From assembly GCA_943737045.1 (NCBI GenBank), contig CALSFV010000075.1:248001-312000 (forward strand): 64,000 nt of DNA, given 5' to 3'. A program made the translations under genes and the position numbers. This document shows, one piece after another, positions 40,901-54,152 of this stretch; positions within the stretch are counted from its first letter, which is position 1, and each line of letters opens with the position of its first letter. The notes under the pieces were generated by a model. The model was not told the DNA's origin, did not search any database, and saw only the letters and a list, made by a program, of their open reading frames with translations. The DNA comes from Parapristionchus giblindavisi (taxonomy: Eukaryota > Nematoda > Chromadorea > Rhabditida > Diplogasteridae).

Positions 40901-43900
40901 CCTTAAATTCCCAATGTTCAATGGCTTCCCACTTACCAATCGTCATCATCTGCAGTTGCTTCTGCGATCGCTGCAGCGTCATTCCGAACGTCTGTAAACC
41001 GGACGAGAATCGTCCCAGTTTTATGATACGGATAACCTTAAATTATGAATTTATCGAATTATTTTCAGAGTGAAATAAAACGAACCCTGAGCACTCGAAG
41101 AATTCTTACGACCAAGAATGCCCATCGGAGATCTCGCAACTTCTTATCATCAACTCCACAAAGAGTCAGCAACAGCTCGAGATAGAAGGGCACTATGGCT
41201 AGTAAATCGACCTGTAAAAGATCATGGAATCATCGAAATGCTCTCTAAATGGCACACCTAATTTGAAACTAGCCGCTCTGGTAATTCTCTCTCACTCTCT
41301 TTGTCTACGAGAGAACATTGCCAGAGTGATTTGTAAAATTAGCTAGGGATGCGACTTTCAATCTGCGTTTCGACATGTCATAGGACTCGAATAATCGGTG
41401 TGGTCGTTGCATAAACAGTTAGAATCATCATAGAATCATGGGAATAATTCGGATTCGTCACTTCCCCATTCTAGCACGTACCAAATTCAGCGGTTTCATC
41501 ATGAATCGGAGCTTGCGAGGAGCTGCGAAGAGCCGCAAACTGTACTCGACGGTGAAGAACGCGATGCAGATCCTCTCAGTGAACACGAACGCTGGGTGCT
41601 CCACTCGCATCTCTTCCACCTTAAAATGCGAATAATTTGAAAAATTAAAACATTAATCGACTAGCAATGGTTCACACTATGAAAAAAGTGTGTCCACGGC
41701 ACTTAAGAGTTGTGAAGTGTTATATTTAACACTATCTGCTATGAAAATAACAAAAAAGTGTTCAATATAACACTTCAGATGTCCTATGGAGTATGAGCTA
41801 CAATTTTTTCTCTGTGTATATGACAACGACTTCGAAAAGTGGAACTATGAATAAGACAAATTCGTACCTTCTCAACGATTTGCACTCGACCACTCGGCAA
41901 AACCCTGGTCTCGTTATGGGGTGGCATGTAGTGTGTAACCTGGAATGAAAAGGTTACTTCTTTCGCTTGTTTAAAAAAACCGTATCCCACCTGGAAGTCG
42001 GGGATGGTACCGAAACTCAAACCCATGACAGAAATCAGCACGAACAGTGTGGATGATAACTCGAATGATTTGGCCTTGAAAAGAACGATATTAGCTGGAT
42101 TTTCACAGTTTATATGAACAAAGTTTATATGGACTGTGGAGCATACGGAGCAGTAAACAATTACGCAAGTGCATACCTGCATGGACGATCCCGGCCGTTC
42201 TAAGAATGTCCACATCCGCCTTCGCAGCTTGCCAAACATCAAATTGTCGAAAGTGTTATCGTCGACCTTTTCTTCTTCCTTTTCCGCTTCCTTTTCTCTG
42301 GGAACCACATCGGCACAACAACTACCGACATATTGATGGGGTATTCGCCAGAACTCGAGTTCACTCAAAAAAGAGGCTGGACACACCTGAACAGGATAAT
42401 TAGCGTACAAAGATCAAAGATCATTTCTCACTTCTGACGGTCGATGCACGACTCCGGCGGAATAGTATTGGAAGATGGCATCGAAGGCTGTGGGCGATCG
42501 TTGGAAGTAGTAGGCCTGTTCGTGTTTGAGAAAACCATCGGCAACCTGAATAGGATGGCATTTTTCGGCGGGTCGTTGCGAGTGTGGTCGAGGTGTAACT
42601 GAGAAAAAAGATGAGAAAAAGGAGACAGTTAAAGACAGTTCATTTTTTTTTGGATTTTTTAGTCTTACTTCTGCCCTTGTTGGAAAAAAAACGCTTTGTA
42701 ATGTATTATGGTGGAACGTGAAATGCACCAAATGTGCGAAATGAAGTTTTCTTACCCTGCATCGATTGGGATGGGTGAGCTGAATGAACTTGGCGAGGAA
42801 TCCAGACGGTTCGGCTCTGAAATCAAACAATTTAATCATTTTGCTAGGATTTCATTGTATCCAAGAAACTATTCATTCTGGCTAACAATACCAATGATTT
42901 CAAAAATTTGTATATGAAATGCAATGGAACCTCAAGACAGCGTCCACTAGCAGTATAAAGGGTGCTCCTCCGATGTTCAACCTCAGAAACGACGGATCTC
43001 CGTCCTCGTCCAGACCATCGGGATGAATTACCTATAACACATCAGTGTCATTTGCCTGTCCCCGTTTAACTTGATAAGAAGAACCCAACACCATCCCTTC
43101 CTTTCTTATACAGTAAAATATATGATTTGATTCGATTTGACCATAACTAATTAGGCATTTCTCAGCGCACAAGAAAAGCGGCATGCGGGCCTCGGTATTC
43201 GGTTTCCGTAAGATCTCTAGATTCGAGACAGGCGCTCACGTGTATGTGTGTCTTGTGTGTTTCTCTTCTTCGGTCGATGAGCTCTATCAGGTTGCAAGTA
43301 CGAGCAATCCCTCCTCTAAACCCACTACCCTGTCTTTAAGTCAGTCTTAACTCTTAAGTCTTAAGTCAGTCTTAAGTCAGTCTTAAGTCAGTCTTAAGTC
43401 TTAAGTTAGTCAATCAGTCTTAAGTTCAGCCAGAGGAGGAATCTGCCTCGATTAGCCCATTCTCACTCTCTGGTGCCTATCCTCGACTCTTTCTTAGTTT
43501 GTCGCTTCCTTCTACTCTTTCTCTCGCTCTGAAGAAGACTGACACTTTCCGGAATAACACTGGGAAAGAACGGAGAGAGGAAGAGAGTGGCGAGATATGC
43601 GTGATGTATGTCACTCTCACTACTCATCACTGTCGCAGCAAAAGTCGACCTAATGAAGATCATACCGGTCAATAATGTCAAGCAATCAATCAATATTTAT
43701 CAGGTTCACACTGTGGCGTGCTGGGATATGCTTGTTGGCCATCGTCAATATTGATTGATTGTATTCATTACTAAAGCTCTTAAACCCTAGCAGACAAAAA
43801 GCATCTTGACTTAGCATGAAAATGACCAAAAATATCATCTGGTAACCAATTCGGTAGTGTGAATATGCGTGTGTGAGTTGTTTTGCGCAAGATTCTTACT

Positions 43901-46900
43901 ATATAGATGTATAAGATGTATAAGATTGCATAAGGCATAAGGCATAAGGTTGTCGTTCCTACCTGGAAGGCGTCGCTGCCTCCCGACTTCCAGATTTCGT
44001 CGAGGGTGCGGCCATTACGCCGCTCCGCGCAGCACATTGCATCTGTCTGCAGAGATAACCCGGTCATAATGCTCTAGCTCTAGTTAGCTCTAGTTAGCTC
44101 TAGTTAGCTCTAGCTCTAGTTAGCTCTAGTTCTAGTTAGCTCTAGTTAGTTCTAACTCTAGTTAGCTCTAGTTCTAGTTAGCTCTAGTGCTCTAGTGACC
44201 ACACCTACCTTTCGCAACGGGACAAGCCGCTTCTTGTGCTGCTGTGCAGCCCTGCAATCAATCAGTGAATCAGCTGAATGGAGAGAAACATGAAAATGGA
44301 GAAAGAGATAGAGATAGATAGATCAGGAATTAAAGTGGGAAAGGCACATCTGATTCTGATTTCATGAGCGCCAGATCCGCCTTTTCGACTTCTCTTCTTT
44401 TCGACTTCTCTTTTCTCTCGCGACTATTTAGATCTGCCATGTGCTTTCAATATCGTGTGCATATTCTCTCTCTCATTCATCATCCATCTCTTATCTTCCA
44501 AGATTTCCGATTTCACCAAGCAAAAACACAGTCTGGTTTGTCACGAAAACGGTATGAATATCTATATCTAGAATCTGAAATAAGGCGGAATGAGCGTCAC
44601 ACACACTGTTTTCCGATTCGGAAAGTACATTAGAGATACGCAAAAACAAAGCTATTCACTTGTAACTGCTTATGTAGTGTTTTACTGTTGCTTGTACATA
44701 TAAGAAGAATGAGGAACTTTTGAAAACACAGAGATAGAGATGGAGAGGGGGGCCTGACGACTAGTCGTTTGTACAGATTTAGACATATTCGCTTGTATCT
44801 AGTGGCCTATGACAAACAGCCAGGAAATGGAAAGCAGTAGTAAACAGTATAATAACGGAAATATGCATGAATATCGATTTTGAGTGCGACTAAGTGAATT
44901 AACTTCATAGAGCGATTGTGTTGCGGTTTTCAACAAAATGATTGACTTGTCATCAACAAAGTTACTTACTCTCGTGTGAAATTGCATTAGTTTTTAACGA
45001 AGAAAGACTGAGAGAGAGAGACAGAGAAAGAGCGAGAGGTGTCAACTTATAAAACGGTGAGAGCGAGCGGAATGAAAGAAAGAGTGAGAGAGATAGAAAA
45101 GTGACGAGGGTTCGAAATAATATGTCAGCTCTCAATCTCAATCGATAATAGGTAGATCGACCGATACTCACCCGCTGATCATGTTGCCGGTGACCCTGCA
45201 AAAATAAAAATCAATAATTCAAAAACCTTTTTTTCGCAATTTTCGCAACTTCCGTTTGATCCCACGTGCACCACTGCACATAAGAACATACTCGACTGAC
45301 CCCAACCCCCACGATATCCCGCAAGAATAACAGGCATAAAGCTCCCAAAAATTTTCGGTACTGTGAAAAACCCGGTTTTCGGAACAGACCTAAACCCCGG
45401 TTTTCGGAACAGACCTAAAGCGTTTGAAGCGCAACGACACATCGGTGCCGCTCACCGGAAGTGTGTACGAATTACGATGTTGGAGGACTGCCTGAGATAT
45501 CGCTATGGCCATACTTGTCCATAGATCAGACAGAGATCAAAGATCAAAGATCAAAGATCAGTAGACTAAGGGGCTAGGGGACTTAGAGCAGAGTGAGAAT
45601 CAGCAGTCGACGACAGCGTGAAGAGGATGTAAGAGATGAAGAGAGAGGAAAAGAGGAAGGAGGAAAAGAGAGAAGAGAGAGCATTCTCCCTCTCTCTCTC
45701 TACTAGCAGGCTGTTGCTTCAGGCGTTTCTCCCTCTCCCTCTAGATCTCTCCCTCTCCAATTCTAAGTTGAAGTAGAAATCGGAGATCTACAGGAGTCGT
45801 TTACTAAGAACCATCATTTCACCTTGGCAAGATGTTCGATTTCAAATTAAGTCAATGGGGATGAAAATGCTCATAATTTTTCGTGTAGAAACGTTGAGAG
45901 TTTATTACACGATATGCATGTATTTATCTCGTTACTCACTCTATCAAACCTCTAATTTAATACACCTCACGTAGGAATTACTGAGAAATAAATTCCAACC
46001 AGCTAATTTAAATAAAGTCCAGGGATTTGCGGAAGTCATCTCTGTTTAGGACACTTTAGAACAGTTACAAAAAGGACCGCGATGGAAGCGATAATAATAC
46101 CAATAATAATAATAGTCACATTAATAATAATTGTCAGATAAGCCATTAATTTATGGAGGACCCTGCCCCTTCTGGGAGCAATAGATAAGTTAAATTGAGC
46201 TAGTAGAACAGGATAAGAATCCATCAAAGAATTAAATGCCAGTGATCGATTGCAAATTTAGCTATTACTCGATATCATAGACTTTGAGTCAAAATCAATA
46301 ATAATCATAACAATATTTTTAATAATAATAACCCTTACTGTCCATTCGATCCCGGTCTCAGGCAAGTATACGAGATGCTTGCACACGCCATTTTACCGGT
46401 CCGCTAGCTGCCTCCGATGCCGGAGTGTACGGACTTGCGCTGTTTAGCAGCGATAGGGGCAGATGGAAGATTTTTGTGTGTAAATGAGAGAGGGCGAAGG
46501 ACTGAGATTGTCCCTTGTGTTAATTAAGAAGGCCGAGGGCGTGGGGTGGAAATTGGCGTTGAATAGGGACGATATCGATGAATGAAGAGGATGAAAATGA
46601 GTAGAAGGACTGACTAGGAGTATGAACGCGAAGCAGTCGTGCTAGACGCGTTCAAGGTAGGAAAACGCACAGAGCGAGAAGTGTATATGGTCTCTCTCGC
46701 TCTATCCACTACTGCTTAAGGTAGGGGAGAGAGGTGGGGAGAGGGAGAGAGAGTAATGGAGAGGGAGAGGGGGCGGTAGAGCTCAGAAAGGGGGAGAGCT
46801 AGACGAATATTAATCGACGCTGAGAGATTGTGTTGTGGATAGTTATAGAGAGAAGATAGTTGAAGTAGATTAAGTGGGGATGTAGAAGTCGTGAAAAGAT

Positions 46901-47859
46901 CGAAAGTCAGCCAACCGAAGTTGATGCGAGGCTTCGACGTGGTTAGTCCATCCGATGATTGAACTTATGGTCGGGGACTTATTATTATACGCTTATCCGA
47001 ACTCAGTGATACTATCGGATGACTTAAGGTTGTGGTTGAAGATTTAAGCTGAGAACGTAGACTTGGACAGGACTTATCCCGCCTTTGCAAACATGGACCG
47101 CATGTTTCAGGAGAATAAAATCTCCTGAGGGGATACAAGTGAATGGGCGTATGATGAATAGGTCTCATACATGGGAAGATGAGGAAAGCAATAGCAGAGG
47201 GAGAGGGAGAGGGAGGAGAGCATGTGTGAGATTGTGAACGAGTAAAGATCTTATAGCCTTCCAGCTGACCGCATCCGTATATTGGTAGTATTTCATTCAA
47301 TCTTTCATGTCGTGAAGTCATCGTATTATTATTCGTACTTGCCGTTATGGCAAATAATCATTCGGGCGACTCTTTAAAAACACGAAGAACTATACCAATA
47401 ATTATTTATTCATTTACCTGTCCGAAATGTCGTGACCATAGTATTAGGTAACTTTCGTGGTCCCGAGACAAACAATTATAACCATATTTACTGTTGGAAA
47501 AGTACCATAGAAAATTCATAATAAATAATCATCAACCAATCAACAACGATCACTAATCAATATTCCGTTCTTGATCAGCAATCAATCAATAATCATTGAG
47601 AACTGTACCTGGGAGTTCACAAGAGAACGATGCCAGCGTCGCAACAGAAAGAGAGATAGGGGAAATAATGAGATGTTAAGACAAGACAGTAGGGAGAGGT
47701 ACAAGGGGAGAGGTAGAGAGAGGTAGAGAGCGGGAGAAGAAGAGAGAGGCAGAGAGATAAGGGGAGGTAGTCCTTCGTTCTACTTCTTGTTCGCTATCTC
47801 TGTCTATCTCTAGGTGAGAGCATACAAATCGTTGTTCACGCATCCACCTCTCTCTCTCG

Positions 47860-47908
<49 letters not shown>

Positions 47909-49547
47909 TCTCTGTCTCTATCCTCCCCTCTCTCTGTTTCCTTCCCACTAGAAATGTCTTCCTGTAGTTCCATAGTAGGAAACCTCCTGAAGCATTTTCA
48001 CACTCTTTTCTATTACGCTTGCACAAAGTGGTCAAAGAACCAAACATCCGATCTCACACTTAGGAATTTACCGGTACATTTATGTTTTAAGTTTAACGAT
48101 TCAGGTCCTTAAGATTTACGACTTAATCCTTAGCGTCGGGTCTAAGGCTAGGTAGGTCTTGATGATTCTCGATTAGATTGCACTTCTCCATTACAATTTC
48201 GTCTTCTTGCCGTCTTAACTTTCTTGCTTCAGCTCATACTGAGCCCCTTCGCATACAGTGGCTAATGACGCAGAGGGAGAGGTAGAGGGAGTGGAAAAGG
48301 GAGAGGGAGAGGGAGAGGACAAGGGGAGAAAGGGAGAGGCAGAGATCCTAGAATGCGCGGTAGTGGCCGGTTGTAGGCGGCAGTGAAAAGAAGCAAATAT
48401 CTGATGGAACATAGGTTAAGGTTCGAAGAACTGTCACAGATGAGAAATATAACGTAAAGTTGTGCCTATAGTCATAGGTCGAAAAGTATGTTACAAAGCA
48501 CCAAGCCTGACCGCATTTTGAGCCAAAATTTCACAAAAATCGAAAAACCTGACCGCATTTTGAGCCAAAATTTCCCAAAAAATCGTAAAACCTGACCGCA
48601 TTTTGAGCCAAAATTTCACAAAAATCGAAAAACCTGACCGCATTTTGAAAACCGATAACCTAGCTATTCGACCTATGCCTATAGTGTCTGAATGTGTGTG
48701 GTGGATACTTTTCATAACATACCAGTATTTTATGCGAGAATCAATCCGATTTATAAAACTGCTACAAATATTAAAGGGAGCGTTACCTCACTCAATGGTC
48801 TCTTCGACGCGCAATGCTCTCTCGTTGTTAGAGAGCAGAGAAATAGTGTGTGCAATGTAGAGACCATTGAGTGAGGTAACGCTCCCTTTAAATTAAAATA
48901 GTGCATGGATAAGAACAGCACATAAGCACAAGAAATTTCACATGATGCGGCTTAACTACTTACTTCATTTTCTAATCCACCTGTCGCTGTTTTAAGACCA
49001 TGACGCCGTGATGAATACAGAGGTGAAACTAGACCACAATGAGGGGAAGGAAAAGTAAAGTAGAAGACGACAAAGTCCATGATTAATGATGACTGCTTAA
49101 GGAGAGAGAGAGAGAATATAACCCTCCGAGGAAGAAAGGATTGATTTGTAGAGGAAGTGTTAGTGCTACATTGCTATACGTATGACTATTATCTACAATA
49201 TGTACCTATGCAATAACATAATTGATCTACCATTTATTTTTTATAGGTTACTTTGGCATATCATTTTAATCACTAAATTTTCTTCAATTCTTTACCTTCC
49301 CACGGCAATAAACTACAATTTAAACTCACTGTTTTTATGTTTTTTTTCTTCAATTTCTTCTATATCATGAGCACTGCCTGAGTGTAGACATTGCGTAGTG
49401 GGGGGAAGGGCCTGGGGTTGCGAGAAAATAACGATGCGAGATGAAGGAGATGAAACAATAAGAAAAAAGAGGAATGAGGAGGAGAGAGAGAGAGACAGGG
49501 AGAGAGGGATAGAGAGATAGAGAGAGAAGGAGAGGGAGAGGGAGAGA

Positions 49548-49591
<44 letters not shown>

Positions 49592-52535
49592 GCGAGAGGT
49601 TAAGATTGAGAGGTAGACGGAGGCACTTCAACCGCGGATAATGAACGATCCCGGGCCAAGCAGCAGTATGTCTCTCGGACGTAAAAGGGAAGGAGATGAT
49701 TGAGATGGTGAGGGGAGAGTGGAATAAGAGACTTTGATATCACTCCTCATTTACTGAAATCGGACCCTAGATAGGTGTACTTCCCTTTTTCCTATCTAGC
49801 GCTCTATCTCTATATCTCTCACTCGTTTTGAGTATGAACTTTATCTCCTATATATCTCCAGATATACCTGACCACATCATAGTACTACATAAATTTAAAT
49901 TATCTTTAATTGAATCCTTTAACACCTGCCAATAGCGCTCTGTATATTCTTAAAGATAGCGTCATCCCTGTTAACTCTCTTCACCTCGCTATATTAAAGT
50001 GGAAAAAAATGAAACATGGAAATCGAAGAGACAATGTGCAAAGGTCCCTTAAATGGCCAACATAGAAGACTTTAGGTGAGCCTGAACTGGCGAAATAAAA
50101 GATTGACGCTGTATTTTCATATGGAGCCGGGCTCGGATCGTAAAAGCCGTGGCAGTACAATTTATGTATAATTCAGACGGATCAGAGTGGTTCTCGAGGA
50201 GAGAGAGAGGGAGAGGGACAGAGGTAGAGGGAGAGAGGTAGATGTAGAGGGAGAGGGAGACAGAGGTACAGGGGGGAGGTAGAGGGACAGAAATAGAGGG
50301 ACAGAGACGAAGGGTCATAGATAGACATTGAAGTTTGGCCCATTTGTGAAAAGAGAATAGGTAGACGTAGAACATTGAAGCTGGGAGCCAGAATAGGCTT
50401 AATCGCTGAGAAACGAGTGGAGAGATGACGGACAGAGGGAGGGCGCAGTGGCAGAGGGAGTGCTATGGAGAGAGGGCCTTAGGGAGAGCAGAAGACAAAA
50501 CCATTTAGGAAATCCCTTAATAATAACTAAAGAACGCTTGACTTCACTTCCATTTTGCAATAAAACTTGAGGGCAGATCTAATCACTTCCAGGCTTTCTC
50601 AGAAACTCATACAGTCTTTACCTTCAATTTACAATATCGTCCAAAAGTGTACCAAAAGGTACATTTTTCAGTGTAACTGTGCTTGTACGCGACCAATCAG
50701 AATAATTTTTTTATATGTTGAGCACATACAGGTCTTATCATCGTATTGTAAGAAAAAGAGCGACGTTTCTCAAAAATCAAATTAAGTTTACACCCTTCCC
50801 TCCAATGAACCATTTTAAAAAAATGTTGGCGCGAAAATTCAAAAATTGTTATTACTCGTCGTTCTCTTCAATGGAAGAAGCGGAGTCTTGCTCGTACTGC
50901 CACTGGAAGCCGAGCTGGGCGGCGTCGGGTGCCGCACACTTGGTTACGTGGTGCGCACGGATCATGCCACCATGCACCACCAGTCGACTACCGTACTCCG
51001 CCGCACAAGCTGAACCTATCGTGAACTGACTCCGTGCGAGATCGTTGAACGAAAAAATGTATGTGCACTCGGGCAACAAAATAAATGTGATGAGCAAAGA
51101 AGAAGAAGCTAGTGTGGCCATGAATAACATAGTGATGTCGGTGCTTTATAGACTTGTGTGAGGAGGAAAGTGAGTGAGAGAGAGAGGGAGAGGGAGAGAG
51201 GGAGAGGGAGAGAGGGAGAGGGAGAGAGAGAGAGAGAGAGTGAGAGAGAGAGAGTGAGAGAGAGAGAGGGAGAGGCAGAGGAAATGGAAATAGAGTAGGA
51301 TGTGGAATATTAGGAAAGCCGATATGATGGGACGATGGTGGATTAAGGAAATTTCAAGCGAAACCCGATAGATTAATCGTGATCATTGCAATTTGCATTG
51401 GAAATCGTAGCAAAAACTGTGTCCTATGACTTAATCAAAACGACAAATTAGACTTGGACTATTCCCTATTAATCAGTTGAAAACATCGCACTAATTAAAA
51501 TTTCGAAACATTTTTAAACACTCCCATCACTATTATTTATTTATTTATTTATTTATTCCATCAAATATATTCATAAAAAATTACTGGCCAAGGGAAAGAT
51601 GGGAATTTGGATTCACTATGACGAGGATACCAGCATAATTTCCTCCTTCTTCTAGGGACTTGTTTTGATCATATCGCGTGAAGGCAAATGGTATACGGGA
51701 ATATTTGATGCCCTCGCATAAAGGGAGCATAACCTCACTCAATGGCCTCTTCATTGCGCACACTATTTCTCTGTACACTCTAACAACGAGAGAGCACTGC
51801 GCGTCGAAGAGACCGTTGAGAGAGAGGTTACGCTCCCTATAAAGTGGTAAGAACTGTTCGGGCGTGAAAGCTGAAGTGAATGGTGTTACTAAAAAGGCAA
51901 TGGAATAGATGAATACAAAAGCGATGAATCTTTGATGATTTCCATACCATCTAGTTTTATAGTTAGAAAAGTGGTGCATATATGAAGAGTTCAATAGCTA
52001 GCAAGAAATTATAAGAAGTTTGAAGGAAATGGCGCTCGATTTTGAGAATAATTGAGCGTTGGATCAATTTTGTTCCGTTTCGATGCTGGCCTAATGCGAA
52101 CTAAGAGGGCAAGGAGGAAGTCGAAAGGAAAGAGGATGAAAATGGAAAGATGGAACCTAGGTGAAAGACTTTTTTCAGAAGAAGACACTAAATCAAAATG
52201 TCCAATGGGGTGTATGAAGAAGTTTTAGTATAGTCGCACCAATTTTTTTCTAATCGTACAATTTTCGCTCCTGCAAGAAGATGTGCCAAACCTCATGCAA
52301 TCGAATGAAACAGAGAATGGAGAGGGAGAGGGAAGAAAGGGAGAGGGAGAGGGAAGAAAGGGAGAGGGAGGGAGGGGGAGATAATAGGACGGATGAGGAT
52401 CTCCAGAATCGCGATTTCATATCGTATTTCAGTTAGTTTCCGACGCAGGTTTCATCCACCACCGCCTCCCCCTCTCCCTCTTCCTCTCTCTCTCTCCCTC
52501 TCTCTCTCTCTCTCTCCATCTCTCCATCACTCTCC

Positions 52536-52604
<69 letters not shown>

Positions 52605-54107
52605 GCGCAATCATATTTTCGATCAAGTTCCAGTAATCGGAATGATATCCTCCATGTTCTCTGATAATTGCATGCCCTTTCGCTACTAAATACGCCATAA
52701 TTTCATGATTAGGAATAGTCAGAAAGCGTGACCGCACCGGAAGCACACACACACGCCGTACACAGACTAACGCGATAAGTGCCGCATATCTGACATCATC
52801 CGGGAAGCACTATTAAGCGGACACGGACGAATTGCCGGTCTCACGAATTCTATGGCGAGATACGTGTACAAATAGATCTTTTGCTATGGGAAAGTGTGAA
52901 ATCGATGGGCGCTAGATCGAAGTTTATGAACTACTCCCCCTCCCTATCTTACTACTTTATTACCAGAGACAGATGATGTCGCGCAGATGTTTTCTCGCAC
53001 TTTGCGAACTTCAACTCACAGAAATAGCCCTTAGGGTTGGAAACCCCAACACAAACGCTTAGTCTTTCCAGACAAACCCTTACTGTTAACAATAATGGTT
53101 TGGCCAGAGCGCCAACTATGGATTGAAACAATTGCATTGAGGGGTTGTCTCTGAGTTTAAAGACTAACAGTAAGGACAGGGGATAAATTATCTTTTAGAA
53201 AAAAATATGGTTCTGCAGTTCATCGCATGAAACAAGTTCAGAAGGCTTGAGGGAGTCATCGAGAGGGAGGAAGAGAGACAGACAGAGGGAGAGAGAATAA
53301 GCGAGAGAATAAAGACAAGATAAAAAGCACATTAATGATGCAAGGTTCTTTGTCGAAAATCAAGATGTGCGGGTTCAGAAGTGCGAGGGGGAGCGCAATA
53401 AATGTAGGAGACCATATTGACTTATTAAATAAGCGGCGCTTAAGTTGATTTCGGAAAATGTAGGCAACGTAGGAAATTTGGAACAAAGTTTAAGATTTTA
53501 AAGGGGGTTACGGGGTATTTTAAAAATTGAATTTAAAAAAATATTTTTGTAAATGAGTCTAGTTTTGGTATCGTAGTTGAGCTATGGAGAGCTCCTTTCC
53601 TAAGCTCCTCTCCTACTCTACCCCCTCCACTTCGGCCTAACGTCAACGCCATTTTCTTCAGTGTGAGAAGAGCCTAAGCAGGGATGACTTGGGAGAAGAG
53701 GGAAACAAGCGAATAGAGAAACAAAAGAGTGAATGGAGTGCGACAATGAAGGGCTATAATGATCTTGGAGAACATTTTGTCTGTGTCTTTTCTTAGGTAT
53801 TTCATTCTATTCTAGACATGTAGGCGCCATGGTACAAAAGTACCGTATGCAATGTGATTACGGTAGCTGATTCCATAATGATACGGTAGCCGCTTCGAAA
53901 TGGTTACTGTAGTTGTATAGTTCACCCGACAACGAATTATCATGTCATCTCGTTTTCGGTCAAAAAAATATTCTGTTGATATGTGGCATTGTGTTTTCAT
54001 TCTAATTTTCTTGTCTTGAGGATTTGAGCGACTGTTTATAGACTTTCTGTCGGACGAAATTGTGATGACAAAAGACAAGGCGAGGATGAGGGAGAAGAAG
54101 AGAGAAG

Positions 54108-54152
<45 letters not shown>

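Larger units (their letters stand above)
45196..50851. other. No gene found: GA/CT-rich intronic DNA upstream of the K+ channel
   Basis: Contains a two-copy 26-bp repeat (CCCGGTTTTCGGAACAGACC, 45366-45418), a GATCAAA run (45535-45561), purine tracts, the 42-bp repeat and hairpin family B copy 4. ORFs here are low-complexity. It probably includes the channel promoter, but no element can be named. Confidence 0.6.

Noticed and set aside
42546..42605. Extending the K+ channel T1 exon upstream to the CTCAG acceptor at about 42601
   Set aside because: That acceptor would break the frame with the preceding exon, while CTATTCAG before 42545 joins in phase 0 and gives the expected T1 sequence.
47676..48047. 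123-residue ORF with Arg/Glu repeats
   Set aside because: Translation of a (CT)n tract; low complexity only.
51581..51994. 137-residue minus-strand ORF with hydrophobic start
   Set aside because: Its middle is hairpin family B copy 5, and without that the two ends have no convincing splice sites.
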